Origin: Candidatus Sulfuricurvum sp. RIFRC-1
Lineage (GTDB): Bacteria; Campylobacterota; Campylobacteria; Campylobacterales; Sulfurimonadaceae
Assembly (NCBI RefSeq): GCF_000310245.1
Contig: NC_020505.1
Span: 62,001 to 126,000, forward strand
Length of the DNA: 64,000 nt
Reading direction: 5' to 3'
Shown: piece after piece, positions 37,390-46,597 of the stretch
Position numbering within the stretch: the stretch's first letter is position 1
Layout: every line of letters begins with the position of its first letter
Notes under the pieces: generated by a model
What the model saw: the letters and a program-made list of their open reading frames with translations, nothing else
Told to the model about the DNA's origin: nothing
Databases searched by the model: none
Translations under genes and position numbers: made by a program

Positions 37390-38010
37390 TTAATGTTCCT
37401 CTTTGAGTGAATTTTCGAATAAATAGCGGTGTTCAATCGGTAAAGTGTTATAGATCACGTTGGCTAAATCGCGGATTTCCCAAAGTGCGGCTTTATCGCT
37501 ACGAAGCGAAATAAAGTTCTGTAGACTTCGTGCATTTATTGTCCATGTTAATTCTGTTTTGTAACTCTCAGGAAGGCAGTATTTGGCACGATCGTTACTT
37601 ATCCCTTCTACGAGTACCAGTCGGAGGTTTTCGAGCGCTCTGATGCTCATTTGATCAACCATCTCTACACCGCTCATAACTAAATATTTTGAAGCCCGCT
37701 CGATATCATCAATAGCATAGGGGGCTTCATCTTTCAACTCTTTGAGGGTGTAGCGGGTACTTTTAACCGAGAGACTCGCCATGCGGTGACGTGCGAGCTC
37801 TTGGAGCAATGCACGGCTAATCCCTTCTAAATAAAAATTATAGACGAGATGCTCCAGTGTAGATGCGTGTTTGAATTTATTTCCGACACGATCGATAAGG
37901 GCACGGTCAGCTTCCCCTCCGTTGTCGCTTTTGTCAAAGCTTTGCCAACACGTACGGATGGCATCGGAACAGATTACAAGAGGTGTATAGTGGTGCAGGG
38001 TTACTTTCAT
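37390..38010 (-). CDS. thyX: Flavin-dependent thymidylate synthase
   Basis: A 206-residue ThyX. The signature RHRMASLSVKSTR is at residues 74-86. The FAD/dUMP-binding regions include FKHASTLEH and a C-terminal RSLQNFISLRSDKAALWEIRDLA. It makes dTMP from dUMP with methylene-tetrahydrofolate and NADPH. Campylobacterota lack ThyA. No strong ribosome site was seen before the ATG. Confidence 0.96.
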   Translation of the reverse strand: MKVTLHHYTPLVICSDAIRTCWQSFDKSDNGGEADRALIDRVGNKFKHASTLEHLVYNFYLEGISRALLQELARHRMASLSVKSTRYTLKELKDEAPYAIDDIERASKYLVMSGVEMVDQMSIRALENLRLVLVEGISNDRAKYCLPESYKTELTWTINARSLQNFISLRSDKAALWEIRDLANVIYNTLPIEHRYLFENSLKEEH

Positions 38011-38071
38011 GGGTGTGTCTTTGGAAGTAGTTTTGAGAGAGTATAGCGAAGATGGGATTAAAAGAGAATCA

Positions 38072-38137
38072 GTTCATGGTTTGACAGGCTCATTACGAAC
38101 GGATAATTTCCGTTCACCCTGAGCTTGTCGAAGGGTG
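38072..38137. repeat. Palindromic repeat family C at the rnj 3' end
   Basis: CACCCT (38115-38120) and AGGGTG (38132-38137) pair around GAGCTTGTCGA. Upstream lies a degenerate half copy with TTTGACAGGCTC. The core CCGTTCaCCCTGAGCtTGTCGAAGGG matches the reverse complement of the copy at 51637-51666. It ends at the RNase J stop codon. Confidence 0.7.
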
Positions 38138-40261
38138 TTACATTACGAAAACGTGTGGAACGATAAGCGGGTATTTTTTCATTTTGCGATAGATGTGTTT
38201 GCGCACAACTTGGCGTAAATCATTTTCCAACGCTTTAGGGTTCTCGATAAGACCCGGTTTGAGGTTAATGAGAAAGTGTTCTAATACATCTTCCATCTCT
38301 TGGGCGAATGCTTTATCGTGACGATCGGCTACGATACCAAAGCTGGTGACAAGCGGTTTGGAAAGGAGGCGTGATTCTGCGGCGCTGACTTGCGCCACCA
38401 GCATAACCATCCCTTCACTTGCCATTTTTTGGCGATCGATAACAATATCGTCTTCGATTTGGTGGTTATTCTGGTTATCAATATACGTTTTACCGGTTTT
38501 AACCGTTTTGGCTTTACGCATCATTTTGGTGTTCACTTCGATGCAGTCGCCATCACTCATAAGGAGGATATTACGCTCAGGAACGCCACAGGTGATTGCG
38601 GTATCTTTGTGCTTCATAATGTGATTATATTCACCGTGAACAGGGAGGAAGAATTTAGGGTTGGTAAGGCGAAGCATTAATTTCTGCTCTTCCATACTCG
38701 CATGTCCTGAAACGTGGATATCGCGGTCATTGGCGACACGAGCTCCGGCACGTTGGAGATAGTTGAGCATTCCTGAAATAGAACCCTCATTCCCCGGAAT
38801 CGCACGGGCAGAGAGGACGATCAAATCGGTCGGTTTGATTTTGATGTGGCGGTGTTCACCGATTGCCATACGGAAAAGGGCTGAGCTTGGTTCTCCCTGA
38901 CTTCCTGTGGTAACGATAAGAACATCTTTATCGCTCATGCGGTTTGCCTCTTCGGCATCGATGAAGATATTTTTTGGAATTTTGATGTAATCGTATTGCA
39001 TACACACTTCGAGGTTACGCTCCATGGAGCGACCGATAACACACACTTTACGGTTGTATTTAATACCGGCTAAAATAGCTTGGTACACGCGGTGAATGTT
39101 TGAGCTAAAGGTCGACATAATGATACGACCTTCAGATTTTGAGAAAATACGATCAAACCCAGGCGCTACGGTAAGCTCACTCGGTGTCCACTCTTTATTG
39201 TACGAGTTAGTCGAATCTGAGAGAAGACATAGAACCCCTTTTTCTCCATAATGGGCAAGACGGTGCAAATCAGCAGTATAGCCATCTACCGGAGTATGGT
39301 CGATTTTAAAGTCACCCGTATGGATGATGGTACCCGCTTTGGTCGTGATCGCCAATGATGAAGAATCGATGATTGAGTGGGTCATGTGCATCCATTCGAT
39401 ATCGAAATCGTTTCCGATGCGGTACACTTGACGTTTTACGATCGGATTGAAATAACGGCGGAAATCACGCATGTGATGCTCGTCGAATTTATTACCGATC
39501 ATTGCTAAAGGAAGCGGTGTCCCGTAAATCGGGAATTGCATCTCTTTGAAAAGGTACGGTACCCCTCCGATGTGGTCTTCGTGAGCATGGGTAATGATAA
39601 CGGCTACGATTTTTTTACGAATTTCACGTAAATAGGTAAAATCAGGGACAAGAATATCAACACCGTGCATCTCTTCATCTGGGAAGCTCATTCCGATATC
39701 GATGACGATTGCTTCATTTTCGGTTTCGATGACCGTGATGTTTCCACCGATTTCTCCGAGTCCTCCGAGAGGGGTAATACGGACTTTATCGTTGTTATTA
39801 AGATCGAGTTTGAAATGAGGATTGAGACGATTTTTATGAGCGTCTTGGTTTTTCATAACAAAATCACGTAAGTTTCCATCTATCGGCGCACTTGGTGCCC
39901 CACGGCGTCCGCCACGTCCTCGGTCGCGACCTGAACGATTTGGTTCGGCATCGGTCGCATTTTCTGATCCCTCTACACGATCCGTGCGCGGTGGGCGGTT
40001 GTCTTGGCGTGGAGGACGGTTGTCGGTACGCGGTGGGCGATTATCATGACGCGGAGGTCTGTTATCGGTACGTGGCGGACGGTTGTCTTGACGCGGTGGG
40101 CGATTGTCTTCGCGAGGTTCAGCGCTTGGACGCTCAGCTGTTGCTGCTTCTGAGCCTTCTGGACGGTTGGCATTTCGGCTACGGAAAGGGCGGCGGTTGC
40201 TGCGGCGTTGGCGATTTTCCCCTTGGGGTTGTGCTGGTGATTCTGTTTGTTCATCGGACAT
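38138..40261 (-). CDS. rnj: Ribonuclease J with repeat-rich basic N-terminal tail
   Basis: A 707-residue metallo-beta-lactamase/beta-CASP ribonuclease. The first 140 residues are disordered and rich in Arg, Asn and Pro, with six tandem DNRPPR(Q/T/H) units at residues 52-93. The MBL domain has ITHAHEDHIGGVP and HTGDFKIDH. The beta-CASP part follows, with MSTFSSNIHR and GRSMERNLEV, then GHASMEEQKL and LPVHGEY. It degrades and processes RNA; in H. pylori it pairs with RhpA helicase. The tail probably binds RNA or partners. Confidence 0.94.
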   Translation of the reverse strand: MSDEQTESPAQPQGENRQRRSNRRPFRSRNANRPEGSEAATAERPSAEPREDNRPPRQDNRPPRTDNRPPRHDNRPPRTDNRPPRQDNRPPRTDRVEGSENATDAEPNRSGRDRGRGGRRGAPSAPIDGNLRDFVMKNQDAHKNRLNPHFKLDLNNNDKVRITPLGGLGEIGGNITVIETENEAIVIDIGMSFPDEEMHGVDILVPDFTYLREIRKKIVAVIITHAHEDHIGGVPYLFKEMQFPIYGTPLPLAMIGNKFDEHHMRDFRRYFNPIVKRQVYRIGNDFDIEWMHMTHSIIDSSSLAITTKAGTIIHTGDFKIDHTPVDGYTADLHRLAHYGEKGVLCLLSDSTNSYNKEWTPSELTVAPGFDRIFSKSEGRIIMSTFSSNIHRVYQAILAGIKYNRKVCVIGRSMERNLEVCMQYDYIKIPKNIFIDAEEANRMSDKDVLIVTTGSQGEPSSALFRMAIGEHRHIKIKPTDLIVLSARAIPGNEGSISGMLNYLQRAGARVANDRDIHVSGHASMEEQKLMLRLTNPKFFLPVHGEYNHIMKHKDTAITCGVPERNILLMSDGDCIEVNTKMMRKAKTVKTGKTYIDNQNNHQIEDDIVIDRQKMASEGMVMLVAQVSAAESRLLSKPLVTSFGIVADRHDKAFAQEMEDVLEHFLINLKPGLIENPKALENDLRQVVRKHIYRKMKKYPLIVPHVFVM

Positions 40262-40335
40262 AATATTTCCTTCTGTACGCTCTGGCGTAATAGTTTTTTA
40301 GGTATGTTTGGATGCTCTAAAATGCCCAGAAAAGG

Positions 40336-41115
40336 TTATTTTATAAGGGCGTAGAGCCGGTGAAAGTCAGAGGTGTCAAGCTGATGAGGTCGGATGGAGC
40401 GTTCCAGTTCAAGCGTTTCAAAGGCTTGAACGAGAAGAACACCATCATAGCGTGAGGAGAGATTTTTGTGGAGGGTTTTACGGGGCTGTGTAAAGGCCGC
40501 TCGTAAAAATTCTTCAAACCCTTCATCATTACGATTCGACCGTTTAGAAATGAGCAGTACGGATGAATCGACTTTGGGAGCTGGCTCGAATGCGCTGGGG
40601 GGGACGCTTAACACGATCTCCGCCTCAGCCACACTCTGCGTAATTACGCTGAGCGCTCCAAAAGCTCTCTCTCCAGGTGAGGCAGAAAATTTCTCTGCTA
40701 CTTCACGCTGTATCATGACAAGCAAGTTTCGGCACGCCGGATCGGCGAGGGCTTTTAGGATGATGTTGGTCGCGATGTAATAGGGCAAATTTGCCACTAA
40801 ATCGTACGGTTCATCCAAAAGCTCACTCTTCCAATGCTCTAACACATCTCCGCAACGGAGTTCAAGAGTATTGGTACTGATAGCATCGGCAAATTGGTGC
40901 TTCAAATGCTTGCACAAGTCGGTATCGACCTCAAAAGCAGTAACACTTTTGACATCAACTAAATACTTAGTTAAATCACCTAATCCAGGCCCGATTTCTG
41001 CGATACGATGAGGTGTATCGGGCATCGATTGGATGATTTGTGCTAAAACAGCTTCATCTTTTAAAAAGTTCTGGCCAAATTTTTTCTTGGCGATAGCGGC
41101 ACGGTCTTTTTGCAT
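40336..41115 (-). CDS. rsmA: 16S rRNA dimethyladenosine transferase
   Basis: A 259-residue KsgA/RsmA methyltransferase. It starts KKKFGQNFLKDEAV, the SAM site is IAEIGPGLGDLT, and the catalytic NLPYYIATNI contains the NLPY motif. It dimethylates two adenines in helix 45 of 16S rRNA. It lies upstream of rnj on the same strand (74-base gap). Confidence 0.95.
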   Translation of the reverse strand: MQKDRAAIAKKKFGQNFLKDEAVLAQIIQSMPDTPHRIAEIGPGLGDLTKYLVDVKSVTAFEVDTDLCKHLKHQFADAISTNTLELRCGDVLEHWKSELLDEPYDLVANLPYYIATNIILKALADPACRNLLVMIQREVAEKFSASPGERAFGALSVITQSVAEAEIVLSVPPSAFEPAPKVDSSVLLISKRSNRNDEGFEEFLRAAFTQPRKTLHKNLSSRYDGVLLVQAFETLELERSIRPHQLDTSDFHRLYALIK

Positions 41116-41271
41116 TGCCCTGATTGTACCCGATAAAGTGTTAATAGCTTATTAAAGCACAAAAATGTCCGTTTTTAGGTGATTTGAATGAAGGTTATCA
41201 ATTCACAGCCTTTATCGTTACTTTTGGTAATGCACACTATACTTCCGTAATGATAGTGCTAAAGGGTTTCC

Positions 41272-42033
41272 ATGGATAATTTTTTTGCAAAACGGATCAT
41301 TCCTTGTTTGGATGTTAAAGATGGCCGTGTTGTCAAAGGTGTTAATTTTGTCGGGCTCAAAGATGCGGGAGACCCCGTCGAAGTGGCAAAACGGTACAAC
41401 GAAGAGGGGGCGGATGAGATAACTTTTCTCGATATTACCGCTTCACACGAAGAGCGTGATACGATTGTTCATATCGTCGAACAGGTCGCGAAAGAGGTAT
41501 TTATCCCCCTTACCGTCGGCGGTGGAATACGGGTTCTGGATGATATTTACAAACTTCTTGCCGTCGGGTGTGACAAAGTGAGTATCAACTCTGCGGCGAT
41601 CAAACGCCCTGAGTTTATCAATGAAGGCTCAAAACGGTTCGGAAGTCAGTGTATCGTAGTGGCTATCGATGTGAAAAAAACGGGCGATCAATACAACGTT
41701 TATCTCAATGGCGGGCGAGTCGATACAGGGATTAATGCACTGGAGTGGGCAAAAGAGGTCGTAGATCGCGGAGCGGGGGAGATTCTCCTCACCTCGATGG
41801 ACGCTGATGGAACCAAAGCGGGATTTGATCTCTCCATCACCGAACAAATCAGCCGCGCTGTGAATGTTCCCGTCATCGCCAGCGGCGGTGCGGGGACGAT
41901 GGAACATATCAAAGAGGCGTTTGAACACGGTGCCGATGCGGCATTGGCGGCGAGTATTTTCCATTACAAAGAGATCGACATTATGGATCTCAAACGCTAT
42001 CTATCGGCTAACGGGATTCCGGTACGCTTATGA
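41272..42033 (+). CDS. hisF: Imidazole glycerol phosphate synthase subunit HisF
   Basis: A 253-residue TIM barrel. It begins [21 protein letters not shown] and has the conserved Asp of the catalytic pair in CLDVKDG, plus [14 protein letters not shown] and [12 protein letters not shown]. It forms IGP and AICAR in histidine synthesis, using ammonia made by HisH. HisH is not in the window. The next gene overlaps by 4 bases. An inverted repeat CACTAT-N12-ATAGTG (41235-41258) overlaps a TATACT -10 element upstream. Confidence 0.95.
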   Translation: MDNFFAKRIIPCLDVKDGRVVKGVNFVGLKDAGDPVEVAKRYNEEGADEITFLDITASHEERDTIVHIVEQVAKEVFIPLTVGGGIRVLDDIYKLLAVGCDKVSINSAAIKRPEFINEGSKRFGSQCIVVAIDVKKTGDQYNVYLNGGRVDTGINALEWAKEVVDRGAGEILLTSMDADGTKAGFDLSITEQISRAVNVPVIASGGAGTMEHIKEAFEHGADAALAASIFHYKEIDIMDLKRYLSANGIPVRL

Positions 42034-42566
42034 TACTCTGCGCAGGGAACAATGAGACGTTTGATTTTGCGATACCGATAGGTGTGGGTTTGATCGACAG
42101 TGCGATCAATCTCACCCGTCACTGTTTGGTTCACAAGCCTGAATTTCTCCTCTTCGTCGGGAGTGCGGGAAGTTACGGCGAACCTAAAATCAATGACATC
42201 ATCGAGTCTAAAACGGCGGCTAACATCGAGTTAGGGTTTTTGGATAAAAGTGCCTATACCCCTATCGATAACGTCGTTTCGGCACAAATGGAAGCGATCA
42301 AAGATGTTATTGTAAACTCTTCGAACTACATCACGACGAGTGAGCGTGCAATGGTGCAAATGAGAGCGCTCGGGATGGGGATTGAGAACATGGAATTTTT
42401 CAGCGTGATGCGGGTGGCGCAGGTGTTCGGTATTCCTGCGGGTGGGGTGTTTTGTATCACGAACTACTGCGACGCAAACGCTCACCGCGACTTTATCGCT
42501 AATCACGGATTCGCCAAAGTGCTGTTACGTGAACATCTCAAAGAAAAAGGGTTAATCCATGGGTAA
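42030..42566 (+). CDS. Nucleoside phosphorylase-like protein (PNP/MTAN superfamily), short
   Basis: A 178-residue protein with the phosphorylase-superfamily features [30 protein letters not shown] (the Met-Glu that contacts ribose) and a C-terminal [14 protein letters not shown]. It is shorter than the usual 230-280 residues and lacks part of the N-terminal sheet. It could cleave purine nucleosides, or MTA/SAH, but the substrate is not clear. It overlaps both hisF and rlmN, so it is embedded in one operon. Confidence 0.7.
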   Translation: MILCAGNNETFDFAIPIGVGLIDSAINLTRHCLVHKPEFLLFVGSAGSYGEPKINDIIESKTAANIELGFLDKSAYTPIDNVVSAQMEAIKDVIVNSSNYITTSERAMVQMRALGMGIENMEFFSVMRVAQVFGIPAGGVFCITNYCDANAHRDFIANHGFAKVLLREHLKEKGLIHG

Positions 42567-43632
42567 AAAATGTATTTTGGATTACACCAAAGCGGAACTC
42601 GCTTCAATGGTGAAACCCTCGTTTCGTGCTAAACAAATTTGGGGATGGATTTATCATCAGTATGCGACAAATTTTGACACGATGGCAAACCTCCCCAAAG
42701 CGATGCGCGAAGAGCTGGAACGCGAATATGAGATCATGCCCCTCAAAATCGCCCGAAAAGAGTGTTCAACGGATGGAACGATCAAATATCTCTTCGAACT
42801 GAGTGACGGTAAGACGGTTGAGACGGTGTGGCTCAAGATGAAAGATGAGTCCATCGATGAAGAGGGAAATATCGAGCATGAAGCCCGCTTTACGGTGTGT
42901 GTCTCGACACAGGTGGGATGCAAAGTGGGATGTTCGTTTTGTCTCACCGCCAAAGGGGGGTTTACCCGTGATCTGAGCGCGGGGGAAATCGTTGCGCAGG
43001 TATTGGCGGTGAAGATGGATAACAATCTTGCCGCACATCGCCGACTTAACATTGTCTATATGGGGATGGGAGAACCACTCGATAATCTTGATAATCTCGC
43101 AAAGGCGATTACGATTTTCAAAGATGAAGAGGGATTGTCTATTTCAGGCAAACGTCAAACCGTATCGACTAGCGGGCTAAGTACGAAGATCGATAAGCTG
43201 GGTGAGATGGATTTGGGGGTTCATATCGCTATTTCACTTCATGCGGTGGATGATGAATTGCGCAGTGAACTGATTCCGATGAACAAAGCGTATAACATCG
43301 CTTCGATCATTGATGCGGTGAAACGGTTTCCGATCGATACCCGTAAACGGGTAATGTTTGAGTATCTCGTCATCAAAGGAAAAAATGATGATTTGGTCTC
43401 GGCAAAAAAATTGGTGAAACTCCTTCATGGGATCAAGGCAAAAGTGAACCTGATCTTTTTTAATCCGTATGAGGGATCTGATTATCAGCGCCCGAGCCGT
43501 GCCGATATGGTCGCTTTTCAAGAGTATCTGATTAAACATGGAGTACTCTGCACCATCCGTGATTCCAAAGGGTTAGACATCAGTGCGGCGTGCGGTCAGC
43601 TAAAAGAAAAAGAATTAAGTGAGGTTGTGTAA
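42559..43632 (+). CDS. rlmN: Dual-specificity 23S rRNA/tRNA methyltransferase RlmN
   Basis: A 357-residue radical-SAM methyltransferase. The iron-sulfur motif is C121-x3-C125-x2-C128 in CKVGCSFC. The acceptor region [13 protein letters not shown] and the C-terminal Cys in [12 protein letters not shown] are present. It methylates C2 of A2503 in 23S rRNA and A37 in some tRNAs. It ends in TAATG, shared with a small ORF. Confidence 0.95.
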   Translation: MGKKCILDYTKAELASMVKPSFRAKQIWGWIYHQYATNFDTMANLPKAMREELEREYEIMPLKIARKECSTDGTIKYLFELSDGKTVETVWLKMKDESIDEEGNIEHEARFTVCVSTQVGCKVGCSFCLTAKGGFTRDLSAGEIVAQVLAVKMDNNLAAHRRLNIVYMGMGEPLDNLDNLAKAITIFKDEEGLSISGKRQTVSTSGLSTKIDKLGEMDLGVHIAISLHAVDDELRSELIPMNKAYNIASIIDAVKRFPIDTRKRVMFEYLVIKGKNDDLVSAKKLVKLLHGIKAKVNLIFFNPYEGSDYQRPSRADMVAFQEYLIKHGVLCTIRDSKGLDISAACGQLKEKELSEVV

Positions 43633-43727
43633 TGTCGGGTATGGATTGGTTTCAAGTCGGGTTTTTAGTGATCGTTGTCGGTGTTGGTTTGGGCGGCTTT
43701 ATTTGGGCCGCTCTGAAAAAAGATTAA
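43632..43727 (+). CDS. 31-residue single-helix membrane peptide
   Basis: The ATG overlaps the rlmN stop (TAATG). The product is one membrane helix (VGFLVIVVGVGLGGFIWAAL) with a charged KKD end. Such tiny proteins often serve as subunits or modulators of membrane complexes. No family was recognised. Translational coupling to rlmN is the main support. Its stop overlaps the convergent porin-like gene by 4 bases. Confidence 0.5.
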   Translation: MSGMDWFQVGFLVIVVGVGLGGFIWAALKKD

Positions 43728-44419
43728 AACGTATATTTTAGCATTGCCTGAAACACATCGTTATCAGTGTGATAACTGTTTTCATGGTAATAATGCCATT
43801 CGGTTCCCACTTCGAGTTTCCCCTCTTTCATTCCTATTGTTTGCGTGAGGTCAAAAAGCAGTTGATTTTGACTCAAAATATCGCGTGCCGTCCAGTCGGT
43901 AAATCCTTCGAAATGCCATCGATCTGCCAGTGGAGCATAATAGTTTAGGGAGAGCTGGTAGGTATGATCACCGATATTTTGATGCTTTCGATAAAGATTG
44001 ACTCCAAATACTGAAAATCCCGGAAGCGCCAAATCGCATCCTGCTCCGTAAAGCCATGCGTGATACTTATCGCCGCGATTGTATTGGAACGCCGCATAAG
44101 TCTCTTTGAGTATTCCGTTAGAGGTTGAAAATCCACCGATTTTATCCAAACTCAGTCGCGGAGATATTTCACCGTAGAGGTCATTTTTTTTATGGGTAAA
44201 TTGGAGACCCTCATGAGTATAGGCATAATCGGCAAACATAAACAGATCACCGTAGTCAAACGTCCGGTAATGCTCAGCGGTAACGGTCTGTTTTGTCCCT
44301 TCGGTTGTATCCATAAAGGTCGCCCCCTCGAAGTCACCATAGAGATACTGGATGTTCGTCGTCGAAAAGGCATTGAGCCCAGATCCTAAGAGAAGACTAG
44401 CGAAGAGTAAGTGTTTCAT
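43724..44419 (-). CDS. Tsx-like outer membrane protein (nucleoside-channel family)
   Basis: A 231-residue beta-barrel protein with a signal peptide (residues about 1-18). Strands alternate, with NIQYLYGDFEGATF at the start, many Tyr/His-rich segments, and a final FQAMLKYTF ending in Phe. It resembles the Tsx/DUF5020 nucleoside channel group. The start was set at 44419, where AAGGA lies five bases ahead; this overlaps the end of the M23 gene by 23 bases. Confidence 0.72.
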   Translation of the reverse strand: MKHLLFASLLLGSGLNAFSTTNIQYLYGDFEGATFMDTTEGTKQTVTAEHYRTFDYGDLFMFADYAYTHEGLQFTHKKNDLYGEISPRLSLDKIGGFSTSNGILKETYAAFQYNRGDKYHAWLYGAGCDLALPGFSVFGVNLYRKHQNIGDHTYQLSLNYYAPLADRWHFEGFTDWTARDILSQNQLLFDLTQTIGMKEGKLEVGTEWHYYHENSYHTDNDVFQAMLKYTF

Positions 44420-45236
44420 CGATTTCCTTTGGAAAAAGTGCATTGATTTGTGTAATCAGATCGAGCGGATCGCTCTGGAGCCCTAAAACCATGAGCCCAA
44501 AATGCAGATGAGGTCCGGTGATACGTCCGGTTGCACCTGTGAGCCCGATACTTTGACCCCGTTTGACACCATCACCTACTTTGACATCAAATCGGCTCAT
44601 GTGAAAATAGCAGCTGTAAATCCCCTCCCCGTGATCGATGATGACGGTACCTCCGGCGTAATAACGATCTTTGACCAGAACAACGATACCATCATTGCTA
44701 GCGAGTATGGGAAGGGGAGTCCGGGCACGAAAATCGACTCCGCCGTGATAGCTTTTTAAAACACCGTTATAGGTGCGTGCGGAGCCGTAAAGACTCGTGA
44801 TATTGCTCTCCATTGGATGAATAAAGGGTTTGTTCCAATAACGAGTTGGGGTAAGGGTGTTATAGATTTTTTCGGCTTCGGCTTTCTCCTGTGCAATTCG
44901 CTGCAATGCTTCGGGGGGAGGTGTTACTTTGGAACTCTCGACATTTAAAACTTCAGTAGGGTAATCAAAGGAACGGATCTCAATAGGTATATTCAACTCT
45001 CCCAGAGGATTAATCCATTTTATGTCAATCTCTTGCGCCGGTGAGTGATAATCGGTAGGAATAATAGCAAACCCTTGAGCGGGATTAATGGGATGCGGAA
45101 GAACGCTGATGTTTCGTTCATTCATTAGGAGTGTTCCTGAAGCGGAAGAGAGGGGGAGGACGAGACTTTTTCCATTGTACCCCTCAATTCCCGATAATGA
45201 AAGAAAACTACCCAATAAGCAGACCAAAAGACGCAT
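44397..45236 (-). CDS. M23 family metallopeptidase (LytM domain)
   Basis: A 279-residue secreted protein with a signal peptide, an N-terminal beta domain (about 20-95), a short helical linker and a C-terminal LytM/M23 domain. The zinc ligands are His164 and Asp168 in HGGVDF, and His245 in HLHFG (His243 also conserved). It would cut peptidoglycan peptide cross-links, or activate an amidase. The M23 active site looks complete. It overlaps the porin-like gene. Confidence 0.88.
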   Translation of the reverse strand: MRLLVCLLGSFLSLSGIEGYNGKSLVLPLSSASGTLLMNERNISVLPHPINPAQGFAIIPTDYHSPAQEIDIKWINPLGELNIPIEIRSFDYPTEVLNVESSKVTPPPEALQRIAQEKAEAEKIYNTLTPTRYWNKPFIHPMESNITSLYGSARTYNGVLKSYHGGVDFRARTPLPILASNDGIVVLVKDRYYAGGTVIIDHGEGIYSCYFHMSRFDVKVGDGVKRGQSIGLTGATGRITGPHLHFGLMVLGLQSDPLDLITQINALFPKEIDETLTLR

Positions 45237-45370
45237 AAAACTCCCTATAAATTTTCGTGCTGCTATTGTAGCATTAAGGGGTTTGAAACTAGTTTTAGCG
45301 GTTTTATTATGAATTGTGTGTTACTATCAATCATTATATTGGCGGTGAGAAGAGTTAGAGAAAGATAAAT

Positions 45371-46591
45371 ATGGGAAGCAGTTATATCGGTCGTCAGCCT
45401 ATCGTAAACGAAAGAGGTTCGCTCGTAGCGTATGATCTTTTTTATTCGGGGCAAAGCAGTGATGCACATACGACGGCCACGTTAATTAATGATCTGCAAA
45501 GTGCCTTTGGAATTGATCGTATTTTAGGGAAGCGGATTGGATTTATACGTGCCGATCACCATTTTATTTTTCATGAATTGCTAGAATTACTTCCGAAAGA
45601 GCGGGTCGTATATGCATTGCTCGAAGAGAGTGTGATTGATGAGCGATTGAGTACTCATTTGAAGAGACTTTTTGCCCAAGGGTACCGTTTCGCTCTGAAT
45701 GATTTTGCCTTTACTCCTGAAAACATTGAAAAATTTTCCCCTATTTTCCCCTATCTGGAATTTGTTAAAATTGATATTACCCGGAGCGGACGGATTAAGC
45801 GTGATGATATCGAACGGCTGAAGCAGTTTGGCTTGAATGTTATCGGATCGAAAATAGAATCGCATGATATCCATGCAGAGTGTCTAGCAAAAGGTTTTTT
45901 CTATTTCCAGGGCTATTTTATCTCCAAGCCAAAAGTGCTAGAAAATCCCTCTTTTTCGCTCAATCAAGAATCCGTTATGCAGTTGTGGAATATGCTCCAG
46001 TGTGAAGTGGAAATCGATGAACTGGTACGGGCTTTTGAGCTCAATCACATGGTCAGTCTGAAATTAATCCGTTTTATCAATTCGGCCATTTTTTCGCTTC
46101 GTAATCCTGTTTCCTCCATCCGGCATGTTCTGACATTGATGGGGCGAGAGCCGCTGTCGCGATGGATAATGCTGTTGATGTTCTCTGAATCGCAAGAATC
46201 GGATCAAAACAATATTCCGCTTTTGCTAATGGTGGTCAATCGAACAGAGTTGATGACAAAGCTTTTGAACCTGATTGTTCCGCACCCGACCAAGGCTCAG
46301 AGTGCTGCCGCCTATTTTGTCGGGATGCTCTCGTTGATCCATCTGCTTTTTCATATTCCCCATAGAGATGTTTTAAAGCGGCTCAATGTTGCTCCTGATA
46401 TCGAGCGGGCGCTGTTTGAGGGAGACGGTTTTTACGGTGAATTGCTTACGATGGTGCGCTCTATCGAGATGTTGGATTCGGAGGGGATTGAGAAGTTTTT
46501 AGCAAAACACTCTTTAGACTCTTCGGTTTTGGAACCGTTGATAGCCGAAGCGATGGAAAAAGTAAATCAGTTTGATGAGGCAATGGGGTAA
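45371..46591 (+). CDS. EAL-HDOD signalling protein (YuxH-like) with degenerate EAL
   Basis: A 406-residue protein with an N-terminal EAL-type domain (about 1-195) and a C-terminal HDOD domain (about 200-390). The usual EAL motif is replaced by YDLFY in IVNERGSLVAYDLFY, and other metal ligands look missing, so it is probably not an active cyclic-di-GMP phosphodiesterase. HDOD proteins act in signalling and motility. It faces a GGDEF cyclase gene, with only 6 bases between the convergent ends. Confidence 0.85.
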   Translation: MGSSYIGRQPIVNERGSLVAYDLFYSGQSSDAHTTATLINDLQSAFGIDRILGKRIGFIRADHHFIFHELLELLPKERVVYALLEESVIDERLSTHLKRLFAQGYRFALNDFAFTPENIEKFSPIFPYLEFVKIDITRSGRIKRDDIERLKQFGLNVIGSKIESHDIHAECLAKGFFYFQGYFISKPKVLENPSFSLNQESVMQLWNMLQCEVEIDELVRAFELNHMVSLKLIRFINSAIFSLRNPVSSIRHVLTLMGREPLSRWIMLLMFSESQESDQNNIPLLLMVVNRTELMTKLLNLIVPHPTKAQSAAAYFVGMLSLIHLLFHIPHRDVLKRLNVAPDIERALFEGDGFYGELLTMVRSIEMLDSEGIEKFLAKHSLDSSVLEPLIAEAMEKVNQFDEAMG

Positions 46592-46597
46592 ACGAGC

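Noticed and set aside
39892-40263. Plus-strand ORF antisense to the RNase J tail
   Set aside because: It is the complement of tandem 21-base units; repeats keep all frames open.
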